From NCBI GenBank assembly GCA_963820955.1, contig CAWGCA010000041.1, positions 1 to 64,000 of the forward strand: 64,000 nt of DNA, given 5' to 3'. Origin of the DNA: CAWGCA01 sp963820955 (GTDB lineage Bacteria > Pseudomonadota > Gammaproteobacteria > Chromatiales > Chromatiaceae). Position 1 is the first letter of the stretch; every line of letters begins with the position of its first letter. The notes under the pieces were generated by a model. It was given only the letters and a program-made list of their open reading frames with translations. It had not been told where the DNA came from and did not search any database. This document shows, in pieces, positions 8,440 to 17,301 of this stretch. Both the position numbers and the translations under genes were made by a program.

Positions 8440-9416
8440 TGCCATACTCCGGCTATCGATTGCTTACAGTGGGGGCAGCGCCCGTCCTCGGTGAGATTGT
8501 ATTCGGTAATGTGATATCCCACCCGCTGGATCAGTAAGGTACCGTCAGTCGGGCAGTAAGTGGAGTTGCCCTCGTGCCCGAATACATTGCCTACGTACAC
8601 ATAGTGCAGGCCCGCATCCATCGCCTCCCGGCGCGCCCGATCCAGGGTCTCTGTCGGGGTCGCGGGCAGATTGCGCATGCGGTACTGGGGCTGGAACCGG
8701 CTGAAATGGAGGGGGGTCTGCTCGCCCAGTTCCCGGCGGATCCATTTCGCCATGCGCCGGATCATCGCCAGGTCGTCATTCAAGGTGGGGATCAGCAGGT
8801 TCGTCACTTCCAGCCAGACACCCTCTTCTCGCAGGGTTACCAGGGCATTCAGCACCGGTTGGAGGCTGGCCCCGTTGGTCTCTCGATAGAAGCGATCGTC
8901 GAACGCCTTTAGATCCGTATTGCTGGCGTCCAGCAGCCGGCAGAGCCGGTGCAGGGGCTTCTGGTTGATATAAGCGGCTGTGATGAACACATTGCGCAGC
9001 CCGGACTGATGGGCCAGTTCGCTGCTGTCATGCACATACTCGTAAAACACCACCGGATCGGAATAGGTATAGGCGATACTTTCGCAACCCTGAGCCATGG
9101 CCATGGAGATCAACTCAGGCGGGTCCAGGTGATAGATCTGCTCCATCTCCTCGCCGCCGCGCTGGGAGAGCTGCCAGTTCTGACAGTTCAGACAGTGCAG
9201 GTTGCAGCCGGCGGTGGCGATAGAAAATACCGGGGACCCCGGCCGAAAATGATAAAGCGGCTTTTTCTCCATCGGATCGACATGGATGGCCGACGGTCGG
9301 CCGTAGGTCGTAGCCCGCAGTTTGCCGTCGATGTTTACCCGCACCCGGCAGTCACCTGCCCCTCCTTCCGGTATCCGGCACTCTCTGGGACAGAGCTCAC
9401 AGACGACTTCTGTCAT
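8436..9416 (-). CDS. amrS: AmmeMemoRadiSam system radical SAM enzyme
   Basis: A 326-residue radical SAM protein. An N-terminal Cys cluster (CELCPRECRIP, then GDCRVR) precedes the SAM-type [4Fe-4S] motif CNLHCLNC (C-x3-C-x2-C). GxSP-type and substrate-barrel strands follow, and a C-terminal CPTDGTLL...CPHC zinc-ribbon-like piece closes the protein. This layout is that of the radical SAM member of the AmmeMemoRadiSam trio (relative of pyruvate-formate-lyase activases). The start at 9416 has AGGACCC upstream and overlaps the previous stop by ATGA. It would abstract hydrogen from an unknown substrate; the genes on either side are the obvious candidates to ask about. Confidence 0.9.
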   Translation of the reverse strand: MTEVVCELCPRECRIPEGGAGDCRVRVNIDGKLRATTYGRPSAIHVDPMEKKPLYHFRPGSPVFSIATAGCNLHCLNCQNWQLSQRGGEEMEQIYHLDPPELISMAMAQGCESIAYTYSDPVVFYEYVHDSSELAHQSGLRNVFITAAYINQKPLHRLCRLLDASNTDLKAFDDRFYRETNGASLQPVLNALVTLREEGVWLEVTNLLIPTLNDDLAMIRRMAKWIRRELGEQTPLHFSRFQPQYRMRNLPATPTETLDRARREAMDAGLHYVYVGNVFGHEGNSTYCPTDGTLLIQRVGYHITEYNLTEDGRCPHCKQSIAGVWQ

Positions 9417-9673
9417 GGTGCGGGTCCTGATGTTTTTGAATTTCCTTCTACTGCCTGGGCCGGGTGATACCATTGCGCCTCCCGCCCGCTGAGATCCCCC
9501 CTCTGGAGGCGTTGTTGAAACGCCGCCTGGTCGATCCTGCGCCAGCTCGACCCTTCCGCTTCCAGCAGCGGTCGCTCTGTTCCCAGGAACAGTGCAATGA
9601 ATATCAGGGTGGCCCCGGTCACGCCGAGAAAACGGAGATCGCGGTGGTGCCAGTGTCGGATCAGTCGGTACAT
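9413..9673 (-). CDS. Small single-span membrane protein, first gene of the AmmeMemoRadiSam operon
   Basis: An 86-residue protein with a basic N-terminus (MYRLIRHWHHRDLRF), one hydrophobic helix (LGVTGATLIFIALFLG) and a polar C-terminal tail. Its stop overlaps the radical SAM start (ATGA). An open frame extends further upstream to 9850, but that part runs through the dispersed repeat at 9763-9832, so the ATG at 9673 is preferred. No family recognised. The topology suggests a membrane anchor or adaptor with the C-terminus outside (inference from positive residues at the N-terminus). Confidence 0.6.
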   Translation of the reverse strand: MYRLIRHWHHRDLRFLGVTGATLIFIALFLGTERPLLEAEGSSWRRIDQAAFQQRLQRGDLSGREAQWYHPAQAVEGNSKTSGPAP

Positions 9674-9762
9674 TGGATGTCCCGTATTTCCTCGCGATTT
9701 CGGCGAAGGCACTGTGCTAGTGACGAGGTACACTTGTGTCCGTACGGAAACTATAGCCTTTA

Positions 9763-9832
9763 TCATTCCGGCGTATGCCGCAATCCAGTAACTTGCTGAT
9801 TTTCTGGATCCCGGCCTCCGCCGGGATGACGT
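9763..9832. repeat. Dispersed palindromic repeat (REP-like), copy 1
   Basis: The copy begins TCATTCCGGCGTATGCCG, continues to CAATCCAGTAA, and ends TCTGGATCCCGGCCTCCGCC then GGGATGACG. The ends (TCATTCC / GGGATGA) are inverted, so the whole folds back. A very similar copy lies at 22332-22402 and a half copy at 35736-35768. It separates the giant membrane gene from the AmmeMemoRadiSam operon. Confidence 0.8.
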
Positions 9833-9880
9833 AAACTCAAAGCAGTGCATTGCTGGGTATGAACTGCACTAATCTGAATT

Positions 9881-12800
9881 TTAGACTGATCTCGGCGTTT
9901 GGGGTTCATCTGCCTCCGTTTGGGACTGCGGATGGGGTCGGATACGGGTATCCTTTCCGCTGAGACAGCGGTTGCAGTGAATGCAGTCGATATCGAACGC
10001 CTCTTTGACGCCGAGATCACAGTGCTGGTAGCGGCGTTCTGGGGCCAATTTCTGCAGCAGGGCCAGTTTATTGCTCAGGGCCAGAAAAGCCCCAAAGGGG
10101 CAGAAGTAGCGGCACCAGAAGCGGTAGTAGAGAAGAGCCCCGACCAGCACGGCCAGCAGAATCCCCACCATCCAGCCGCGCCATGGGAGACGGAAAGCGT
10201 GTTGCATCGGATTGAACAGACCCCAGAACAGATCGCCACTCGCCCAGACGGCGGTCAGCAGCAACGCCAGTAACAGAAACTTGAGGAAGCGTACCCGCGT
10301 TTCCAGATGGCGATCCGGATAACTGCGCAGCCCCAGCCGGTGTCCGGCCCGGGAAACGAACTCCTGCAGGGCGCCGAAAGGGCAGACATAGCCGCACCAG
10401 ACTTGACCGAACAGCAGGCCGGTAACCAGGACGAAGCCGATCAGCAGCCAGCGCTGGGGATTTTCGGTAAGGGATGGCCAGTGTCCGAGACCGAGGTTCA
10501 GCAGGTCGATCTCGGTCACCAGGGTATTGAACCAGATGCCGAGGATCAGCAGCGAGGCACCCTGGTAGGCGAGCCGTCCCCCCTCGCTGCCGGAGAGGTA
10601 AACGGGAAAGAACCCAAGCAGCAGCGCCAGGGTGACGAGAAACTTCAGTGACCGCCAGGCGGCCGGGCTTTCGTTCCCTTTTCCTTTTGGCTCGGGTGCG
10701 AAGATTCTTTCGAACTCCGTCTGACCCGCGGCACGGGCACTTCGATTGATTGCCTCCAGTGCCGCCTGGCTGCTGACCGTGGCCCCGCTCAAGGCGTCTA
10801 TGTTGTCCAGTGACAGGGAAGCGGTTGACAGGTCCCGGCCCTGCAAATCGGCGAGCCATTGATCGATACCGGCTATATATGAGGGGGTTTCGGCGGAGTC
10901 GATGTAGCTTACCCCTCGCAGCAGCCCCTGTTCATCGAGTGCCAGCAGCAGATTGATCGGTCCGGCATAGCCCCGCACCTCCGGAGCGGCCGCCATACTG
11001 GACAATGCTACCGTCGCCGTCGCCGGCTGATCAGCGCCTGCGCCAAGGTAGTAGTCGAAGGGGCTCTGCTTCAATTTGAAGACGGTGGAACCGCTTATTG
11101 CCGACAGCTGCTGGTCACCAAACCGGAGCTGGGGTCCAGGTTCGTTACCCCGCTGGAGCAGATGCCAGGCGAAGGTCAACAGTACGACAAAGGTCAATAC
11201 CCAGCCGAGACCGGGCCAGGGGAATGTGCTGTGGCCCCGCTCGGCCAGAACCCTGAAACTCCGGGGTGAAAATTGTGCGAACAGCAGGGGGAGCAGGGCC
11301 AACAGGGCAAACAGGGCGAGCAACTGGCAGGTCCAGTCGACGCCGAGGATGGGTACCATCAAAGTGCCGGTGAGTATGCCGCCGACGGCTCCCCCCAGGT
11401 TGTCCGCTGCCCCGGCCATGCCGCTGCTGCGGACCACCTGCGCCTGTTCGAGCTGAATAAGCTGCACCCCGAGGGGAAATCCGGTGCCCGCAGACAATCC
11501 CAACAGCAGGGAGAGGATCAGATATCCGGGTTCCTGCCACACGGTAACTGCCTCACCCAACATTCCCAGCAGCGACGGCATCAGGGCAAGGCCGCTGGCA
11601 CAGAGTAGCAGGACTCCGGCCAGGGCCAGCGCCGGCCAGCGGGAACGGGCCAGCCTCTGACCCAGGCCCGCGCCCAGGGCCAGGCCGGTCATGAACAGTC
11701 CGTTTATCAGCGCCACCCGCCCAAACATAAAACCCACATGGGCCTGGTAGCTGAACAGCACCACCAGCTGGGCGGCCATGGCGATAAGGCCGAGTGTGAA
11801 CAGTGCCAGGGTTGAACTGCCGCGCAAAAGCCGAGGCCGATTGAAGCCATGCAGAGCGCTGTGCAGCAGCCACAGGGGCACAAACAGCAGCGACGGCAAT
11901 AGATAAGGCCAGGGGCCCAGGCCGCGCAGATTTTCGAGCCAGTCCGCGAACCCAGAGGCACTGAACCGGCTCCAGAGGATCATGTTCAGGTAGTAGGTAA
12001 CCGGCCGGTCATCACTGTTCAACTCCGCGCCGCCCTGCTGCAGCCGATCGCGTACATAGCGGATATCCTCTGCGGGTAGCAGGGATTGGAAAGAGTCGGC
12101 CGGGAAGGCATGCTCATCCAGGGGTGTATCGAGATAGCGTCTACGCAGCTCTGCCGGCTGTTCGGTGACGCGCCCCGGGGATGCCGTCGCGCAGTAGACA
12201 TGCACGTCCCCGGGCATGATGGCGATATCGGGCAGAATCTCCTCCAGGGTATGGAAAACGGAACCGGCAAAGCTGCGAACCGTTCGTCCCAGGTAGTTGG
12301 AGGCGCTGCTTACCTGAGTGCAGAATACCCCTTCGCTTGAGAGATGGTTGCGAATCTGGAGGTAGAACTCTGCGGTGAAATATCGGTTGCTGTAGGCACT
12401 GGCCGGCGTGGCATCCAGCACCAGCGCAAGGTCGAAGCGTTGGCTCGGAGTTAACCGATTCAGATAGCGTCGGCCGTCGAGGAAATGGAGCTGGAGGCGG
12501 GGATCGTTCAGGGCGCGGAGGTTTTTCTCCGGCAGGTAGGGACGCAAGTGCTCATAGGCTCGCCGGTCCTCCACCACCAGGTCTATGCGTTCCACCGGAT
12601 AGCGCAGCAGTTCTGCCAATAGATCGCCGGCGTAGCCGCCAAACATAAGCAGACGGCGGGCACCGGCGGCCTGAGATAGAAAATATGCGGCCTCCTGCTG
12701 TGCCTGCTCGGTCTGAGGAAAGCTGTCGGTGATCTGGCCGTCGGCTACAATGGAGAGCTGCTCTCCCAGTCTTGCTACCGCCAGGTGGCCATAGCGGGTC

Positions 12801-13630
12801 TCCACTGAGTCCAGCAGTTCCATTCCCGGCTGCAGGTTGGCAAAGCGCAGTTCCTCCAGTTGCCGGTCCAACCGGTGGCTGATTGGCGGCAGCATGATCA
12901 GAATTCCGCTCAGTCCGAGCAGAAGGCTCAGCCGCCGGTCGATGTGACCATCTGCGGCCAGTGACCAGGCAGTAACCGAGAGCAGCAGAATGATCAGCCC
13001 CAGGCTGCCCGCCAATCCTACCCACTGGATGAGCACGAAAGTAAACAGCACCCCCCCCAGCAGCGCCCCCAAGGCATCCGCCACATAGAGTCTGGAGACA
13101 TCACCTACCGCGGTACCGGTTTTCAACTTCGAGGATCGATCACGCAGGGCCTTACAGGCAAGGGGGAATGCGAGGCCCAGTAGCAGGCTGCTGGGGATGG
13201 TGATCAGGAATAGGGCGAAGAAAAGCTCCCCGAGGGGGACGAACTCGCTGGAGGAAACGTTGAGCAACGGTCGAACCTGGCGCAGGAACAGAATCTGAAG
13301 CAGCAACAGCAGGGGAAGCAGCAGCAGGGCGCGGCGGAGCCAGGGCAGGGGATGGCGCACAAAGGGGTGGTCCCGCAACCGCAGGACGGAAACAGAACCC
13401 ACGGCAATCCAGAACAGCCAGCTGCCGAAGAAGGCCCCCAGGCTCACTTCGTTGCCGTAGAAGACCACCAGTCCTTCACGCACCAGAATCGCCTGAACGA
13501 TCTGCGAATAGGCGCCAAGGATCAGAATTGCGGCGAAGATTCGATGGCTCGCGGGCCCGTTTGTGGCAGAGCCGTCCGTCGGAGGTGCTGCCTTGCCCTC
13601 CATCACCCGTGTCGGCCGGCTGTGTGACAT
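9881..13630 (-). CDS. Giant membrane fusion: spermidine-synthase-like/MFS-like + FMN-binding + NosR/NapH-like
   Basis: The product is about 1249 residues with three parts. Residues 1 to about 830 hold many hydrophobic helices around a soluble spermidine-synthase-like Rossmann segment (LLMFGGYAGDLLAELLRYP, then FDLALVLDATP), as in fused MFS/spermidine-synthase proteins. Residues about 850-965 form an FMN-binding domain with LDNIDALSGATVSS; Thr951 of SGAT is the residue that ApbE-type transferases flavinylate. The C-terminal part has six or so helices with CGYVCPFGA and CRYFCPFGA turns and a final CIHCNRC, resembling NosR/NapH/RnfA-type electron carriers. Known proteins of this general kind move electrons across the inner membrane through covalent FMN. 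The start at 13630 is chosen over 13651. No apbE is visible here. The methyltransferase-like module has no obvious aminopropyl-acceptor motif, so its activity is open. Confidence 0.85.
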   Translation of the reverse strand: MSHSRPTRVMEGKAAPPTDGSATNGPASHRIFAAILILGAYSQIVQAILVREGLVVFYGNEVSLGAFFGSWLFWIAVGSVSVLRLRDHPFVRHPLPWLRRALLLLPLLLLLQILFLRQVRPLLNVSSSEFVPLGELFFALFLITIPSSLLLGLAFPLACKALRDRSSKLKTGTAVGDVSRLYVADALGALLGGVLFTFVLIQWVGLAGSLGLIILLLSVTAWSLAADGHIDRRLSLLLGLSGILIMLPPISHRLDRQLEELRFANLQPGMELLDSVETRYGHLAVARLGEQLSIVADGQITDSFPQTEQAQQEAAYFLSQAAGARRLLMFGGYAGDLLAELLRYPVERIDLVVEDRRAYEHLRPYLPEKNLRALNDPRLQLHFLDGRRYLNRLTPSQRFDLALVLDATPASAYSNRYFTAEFYLQIRNHLSSEGVFCTQVSSASNYLGRTVRSFAGSVFHTLEEILPDIAIMPGDVHVYCATASPGRVTEQPAELRRRYLDTPLDEHAFPADSFQSLLPAEDIRYVRDRLQQGGAELNSDDRPVTYYLNMILWSRFSASGFADWLENLRGLGPWPYLLPSLLFVPLWLLHSALHGFNRPRLLRGSSTLALFTLGLIAMAAQLVVLFSYQAHVGFMFGRVALINGLFMTGLALGAGLGQRLARSRWPALALAGVLLLCASGLALMPSLLGMLGEAVTVWQEPGYLILSLLLGLSAGTGFPLGVQLIQLEQAQVVRSSGMAGAADNLGGAVGGILTGTLMVPILGVDWTCQLLALFALLALLPLLFAQFSPRSFRVLAERGHSTFPWPGLGWVLTFVVLLTFAWHLLQRGNEPGPQLRFGDQQLSAISGSTVFKLKQSPFDYYLGAGADQPATATVALSSMAAAPEVRGYAGPINLLLALDEQGLLRGVSYIDSAETPSYIAGIDQWLADLQGRDLSTASLSLDNIDALSGATVSSQAALEAINRSARAAGQTEFERIFAPEPKGKGNESPAAWRSLKFLVTLALLLGFFPVYLSGSEGGRLAYQGASLLILGIWFNTLVTEIDLLNLGLGHWPSLTENPQRWLLIGFVLVTGLLFGQVWCGYVCPFGALQEFVSRAGHRLGLRSYPDRHLETRVRFLKFLLLALLLTAVWASGDLFWGLFNPMQHAFRLPWRGWMVGILLAVLVGALLYYRFWCRYFCPFGAFLALSNKLALLQKLAPERRYQHCDLGVKEAFDIDCIHCNRCLSGKDTRIRPHPQSQTEADEPQTPRSV

Positions 13631-13787
13631 GGCTATCCCGGCGATTTTCAATTACTCGACACTACTATAGTACCCTTGTCGAGTTTAATAGAGACAGGCT
13701 CTGTTCCTCCGCGTGGCGGAATATTCGAGGGGGGTGCTGGGATATTATGTGCGCGGCACCTCCACCCGCCGCAGTGGTGGGCGGAGG

Positions 13788-14036
13788 TTAAACCTCGTAT
13801 TTACGGAAGATTTCTTTACGCACCTTGCAGGTACAGACGGTCACGTCGCCGAAGGTGGTGCGAAAGGCGCACGGCTGGTTATTGAGGCACTTGAGAAAAA
13901 ACACCTCATCGGTCATGACGTAGTCTATCTTGCACAATTCGTAGCCGGGATCGGAAAGGCAGGCATGATCAATGTGGCATTTAGCCGCCTGCCGTACGAC
14001 ATCGGCACTGATATCGAACTTCACGGGAATCTGCAC
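13788..14036 (-). CDS. Small cysteine-rich protein, unknown function
   Basis: An 82-residue cytosolic-looking protein with seven cysteines spread along its length (AKC, HAC, ELC, LKC, PCAF, VCTC). The start is taken as GTG at 14036 because AAAGGAG sits seven bases upstream; an in-frame ATG at 14063 lacks a comparable site. The cysteine count suggests metal or Fe-S binding, or disulfides, but spacing does not match a ferredoxin. Downstream, 13743-13786, is an imperfect 12-bp GC hairpin that could end transcription. No family recognised. The neighbouring redox cluster is on the same strand but separated by about 157 bases. Confidence 0.65.
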   Translation of the reverse strand: MQIPVKFDISADVVRQAAKCHIDHACLSDPGYELCKIDYVMTDEVFFLKCLNNQPCAFRTTFGDVTVCTCKVRKEIFRKYEV

Positions 14037-14407
14037 AAGCCACTCCTTTTGGCCCCCGAACAAAAGAATGCATGCTCTTTTACCGGACGCGATTATTAAT
14101 GATGAGAAAGATAATAAATCAATAATTAATTAAATACTAATATATTATTTCCTAATTCAGAAAAATAGTAATAACCGAATGAAAAACAACGACTAATATT
14201 TTTCAGCGGAATTCGCCCGTTTCACCAGATTACTGACGATCAGTAAGCCCCATTTACTCGACGGGTGCCCCTGAACCTCGCTTTCTGGACTGAATCAGCG
14301 GGAAAACAGAGGTCGAATGAGGTTTGGTTACAGCGGGGCGTCGATACTCATCAGGAGAGGGGCCCGGATCCCCTGGATGTGCCAATCATGCATTGTGTTA
14401 ACAGGCC
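14037..14407. other. AT-rich intergenic region
   Basis: About 14088-14200 is strikingly AT-rich (runs of TAATTAATTAAATACTAATA type) compared with the backbone, and likely contains the promoter of the small Cys-rich gene. A short palindrome (TTACTGA cga TCAGTAA) lies near 14230-14246. No gene seen. Confidence 0.4.
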
Positions 14408-15718
14408 CTAATAGACGCTCCACTTGGAGACCGACTCTTTGGGCCAGGTATAAGCGATGGTTAAATAAACCGCGTTGGAGGTGGCGGATCTGTTGGTGTC
14501 CTGATACTCCTGATCGCGGTAGCGATAAGAGCCTGATATGGCCCACCAGGGGGTGGCTCTCCAGAGAATTTTGGGGCTGAAGTAATGGTAATCTCGCTCG
14601 TCATCGGTCGTCAGTTGATCACGAGCCGTCTTGATATTGGATTTGGCGGCATTAAGGGTAAACAGCCAGCGTGGAGATATTTTGTAATCCCAATTGACGC
14701 TGACCCGGGTGGTTTCCACCAGATTGCCCTGACCGCTTGGCTGGGTGCTGCGGGAAAGTCGGGCCGTCAATGTGGAACGCTCAAAACGTTTCGAGAGACT
14801 GCTATCGATCAGATAGCCGGTATCCGACTCGTTCACGAGTTTGCGCTGGTTGTCGATGAACTCCGATTGGGTGTACCTGTAGCCACCTGCGAGGGACGCT
14901 GAAAGGGTCTCTGAAAACGCTATGGACGCACCCAACAGCCCATTGTAGTTGTCAGTCTTGGTCTGAATATCATCCGCCTCGTAGCGGCCGTAGTCGAAGC
15001 GGGCGGTCGTTGTGATCGTTTCGGTGAGTTGGTAATCCCAGCTGGCGTTTGCAACGGCGTAGGTGTAATCGAACAGCCCTGCTCTTAAGGCATCACTATC
15101 ACTGCTCCAGTCCAGGTCGGTGTAGCCCACAGCCCCAGTGACAGACGCCCGCTCGGACAGTGTTCGGGTCCAGGATGGGGAGAGGAAACGGCGATCCCGG
15201 TCCACCAGAAACTGGACCCGGCCGCTGGTTTCCAGTTCGCTTTGCTGGTTGGTGTCAAGATCCCATGCCCCGTCCAGACCAAATTCATTAAGCCCCGAGC
15301 GGTAGCGCGAGGACAGGTCGAAGTAGAAATCTTCCGTGTCGTAGTCCGAGATATCCGAGTAGCGTTCCACATCGACCGCGGAATTAATCGCGATATCATA
15401 AGTCTCTGCCCGGACTCCGGCCCGCGCCTCGCCTCTCAGAATGGCCCCGAAGGTACTTTCCTCATCTTTTGAAACCAGCCGCAGATTGTCGTCGTAGAGT
15501 GACTTCAGGCTGACCTTGGGTTCCAGGTACCACTGTTCGGCTGATGAAGGACCCGACATCACAAGGCCCAGGAGCAGCATACCGCCGAGAAATAGCTTTT
15601 CAACGAACTGTTTTTTTTCGCGAGGAAATAGATACCTCAGCCATAGATCCGAACTCAAATCAGGGATGGAACGCCTAGGCCCGGTGGTTTCGAAATGAGA
15701 GGGTACGATTACGGTCAT
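14408..15718 (-). CDS. Outer-membrane beta-barrel protein of exosortase/EPS loci (TIGR03016/EpsL-like)
   Basis: The reading frame is up to 436 residues. A signal peptide (LFLGGMLLLGLVMSGPSSA-EQ) precedes the family-typical YLEPKVSLKSLYDDNLRL. A long run of alternating amphipathic strands then ends with a terminal aromatic residue (SVYLTIAY..., SKWSVY), which is a porin-like barrel. The first 45 residues are not a normal leader, so the true start may lie further in; no well-placed ribosome site decides it. Such barrels accompany EPS export in PEP-CTERM genomes and may be the outer-membrane exit for the polymer. Divergent from the CTERM substrate gene. Confidence 0.8.
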   Translation of the reverse strand: MTVIVPSHFETTGPRRSIPDLSSDLWLRYLFPREKKQFVEKLFLGGMLLLGLVMSGPSSAEQWYLEPKVSLKSLYDDNLRLVSKDEESTFGAILRGEARAGVRAETYDIAINSAVDVERYSDISDYDTEDFYFDLSSRYRSGLNEFGLDGAWDLDTNQQSELETSGRVQFLVDRDRRFLSPSWTRTLSERASVTGAVGYTDLDWSSDSDALRAGLFDYTYAVANASWDYQLTETITTTARFDYGRYEADDIQTKTDNYNGLLGASIAFSETLSASLAGGYRYTQSEFIDNQRKLVNESDTGYLIDSSLSKRFERSTLTARLSRSTQPSGQGNLVETTRVSVNWDYKISPRWLFTLNAAKSNIKTARDQLTTDDERDYHYFSPKILWRATPWWAISGSYRYRDQEYQDTNRSATSNAVYLTIAYTWPKESVSKWSVY

Positions 15719-15970
15719 TTGGCCAAACTCTTGATTTCTTATTCACACGCCAGTAGCTGTCGGCGGTTTTGATAGTAACCCAGTTGCACACTGCCGTTCC
15801 CACGCTGGGCTCAGGTAAAAGCCGCTCATATATCGGATTTGGAAATCACAACAAGCAATACAAGGTAAGCGGGATCTACAAGATAATGATCCTGGTAGCT
15901 TTTTGCAACGTCTGACTGTTGTTCCACTCTGTCGTTGGTTCAGATAGCAGCCAGTAGTGTGAAACCTCAA

Positions 15971-16113
15971 GGGCACCTTGAAAAATTCGAGGTGCCCGTG
16001 TGGTGCAGGGATGCGCCACTATTTTCGTGCGCGTAAGCGCATGAAAATGAAGGCGATCGGAAATCGCGCATTTCGATCGCCGTATCGAAAAATCCGATGG
16101 AAGGGATTTTTCG
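15971..16113. other. Array of four consecutive stem-loops in the intergenic region
   Basis: Four hairpins are packed into 143 bases. (1) 15971-15997, 12-bp stem with one GT pair and AAA loop. (2) 16021-16048, 12-bp stem with GTAA tetraloop. (3) 16052-16081, 8+4-bp stem with one bulged G. (4) 16086-16113, perfect 10-bp stem CGAAAAATCC / GGATTTTTCG. There is no open frame with coding character. The array lies between the divergent barrel gene and the CTERM substrate gene, about 330 bases before the latter. It could be a structured RNA or a repeat-derived element. I do not recognise the family. Confidence 0.6.
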
Positions 16114-16440
16114 CAGTACCCTTTTAGTCAAATCCTGCTTCCTGAGAGGTGATATAGATCGAGTCAAACTATCTTTGAGTCAGCTATCGACCGAACACTG
16201 AAATATCTTGACAAATAAAGCAGAGTAAAATTAACATTGTTTCTAAGCGTAACTTGCTGATTGAGCTAGGAATAAAAGTCCTGATCGGTAGTGTTGATCA
16301 TATATAAGGGTCTTGACAAGAGAGAGAGGAAAGATCTAGCATCTGTTTTCAGTGTAATAAAGAAAACGGCAAGGAATTTAGGGCCCCATCGGAAGGTGGA
16401 AAAATAATTAACGTTTAGTTAAAAGAGGAGGGGGTAAACA

Positions 16441-17190
16441 ATGTTTACCAAAGCTATAGCGCCCCAAACAATTGGCGCATCACGTGTTGAATTAGGCAAC
16501 GACAGGTCCAACCGGAAAAGCCGTTCGCGGTTGGGTACTTTGGTACCCCTGTTTTTCCTCTTGATCGGCATTGTCCCCAGCACCCAAGCTGCACTGGTAG
16601 GCGATACTGTCGTTTTTGATAACATTTCCCTGGGTATCTGGGGCAGTCCGACGGTCAGTGGTGACGCGATCAGGTTCGCTCCAACGGATTTCAGGGCCAC
16701 TGCCATTGGTGGCCCCAGTGTAGATTTCGTTTCCGGCGCTGTAGAGTTCGATATCCTTGCGCAACCCGGATTTCTGATTAGCGGCTTTAGCTTTGAAGAG
16801 TTCGGTGACTCCTTTCTGGTGGGCGATAGCAGAACCATCGTGGATGGTACGCTGATTGCCGATAACGTTATTGTCCAACTCGATTTTTCTGAGACTGGGC
16901 ACATTTTTATGGGCCCGGGAGATAACGGTTTTGATTCTCCGGAATGGAAGGCGGTTGCCTCGGTGGATTTTAGTGCCAGTCCTGTAGAGTCGCTGCATAT
17001 CGTTTTAGAAAATGAGTTGTTGGCCCAAGCCTTTTTTGATGTTTTAGATTTGGCCGATATCAACAAGGCCCTGGCAGTGATGCAGGTGAACACGACTGTG
17101 GTCCCTCTGCCGCCGGCGGTGCTGCTCTTCGGCTCAGCGCTGGTGTTTATGGTGGGAATCGGGCGCCGCCGTTCCAGACCGGTTGCGTGA
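16441..17190 (+). CDS. VPLPx-CTERM (PEP-CTERM class) sorted surface protein
   Basis: The protein has 249 residues. It has an internalised signal peptide (LVPLFFLLIGIVPSTQA-AL), a beta-rich body, and the C-terminal sorting module VVPLPPAVLLFGSALVFMVG followed by GRRRSR. The body contains a tract near DNVIVQLDFSETGHIFM. The tail is a VPLPA-CTERM variant with Pro in place of the usual final Ala. Exosortases cleave such tails at the membrane. The ribosome site is strong (AGAGGAGGGGG). It is the only such substrate in the window and sits inside the EPS locus, so it may be a matrix protein. The extended N-terminal region before the signal (about 35 residues) is odd; a later start is possible. Confidence 0.85.
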   Translation: MFTKAIAPQTIGASRVELGNDRSNRKSRSRLGTLVPLFFLLIGIVPSTQAALVGDTVVFDNISLGIWGSPTVSGDAIRFAPTDFRATAIGGPSVDFVSGAVEFDILAQPGFLISGFSFEEFGDSFLVGDSRTIVDGTLIADNVIVQLDFSETGHIFMGPGDNGFDSPEWKAVASVDFSASPVESLHIVLENELLAQAFFDVLDLADINKALAVMQVNTTVVPLPPAVLLFGSALVFMVGIGRRRSRPVA

Positions 17191-17210
17191 GAATATAGCT
17201 GCAACCGCTC

Positions 17211-17236
17211 AGTACCCTGATTAAGGGTACTTTTTA
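17211..17236 (+). terminator. Rho-independent terminator after the CTERM gene
   Basis: An 8-bp stem AGTACCCT / AGGGTACT with a 5-base loop is followed by a T-run. Confidence 0.85.
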
Positions 17237-17252
17237 GGGTTGTTACAAATAA

Positions 17253-17301
17253 GGTCCTACCGATCAGGGGATTGAATCCTGGGGGTAGGGCCTGTTTTTT
17301 T
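17253..17301 (+). terminator. Second, stronger terminator
   Basis: GGTCCTACC pairs with GGTAGGGCC (one GT pair) across about 22 bases and is followed by TG and seven T. Two terminators in tandem isolate the CTERM gene from the downstream EPS operon. Confidence 0.85.

Noticed and set aside
9674..9850. Upstream extension of the small membrane protein frame
   Set aside because: It is made of REP-like repeat sequence; the ATG at 9673 gives a sensible protein.
15967..16167. 66-codon open frame on the minus strand
   Set aside because: It runs through the four hairpins; the frame is a by-product of the palindromes.
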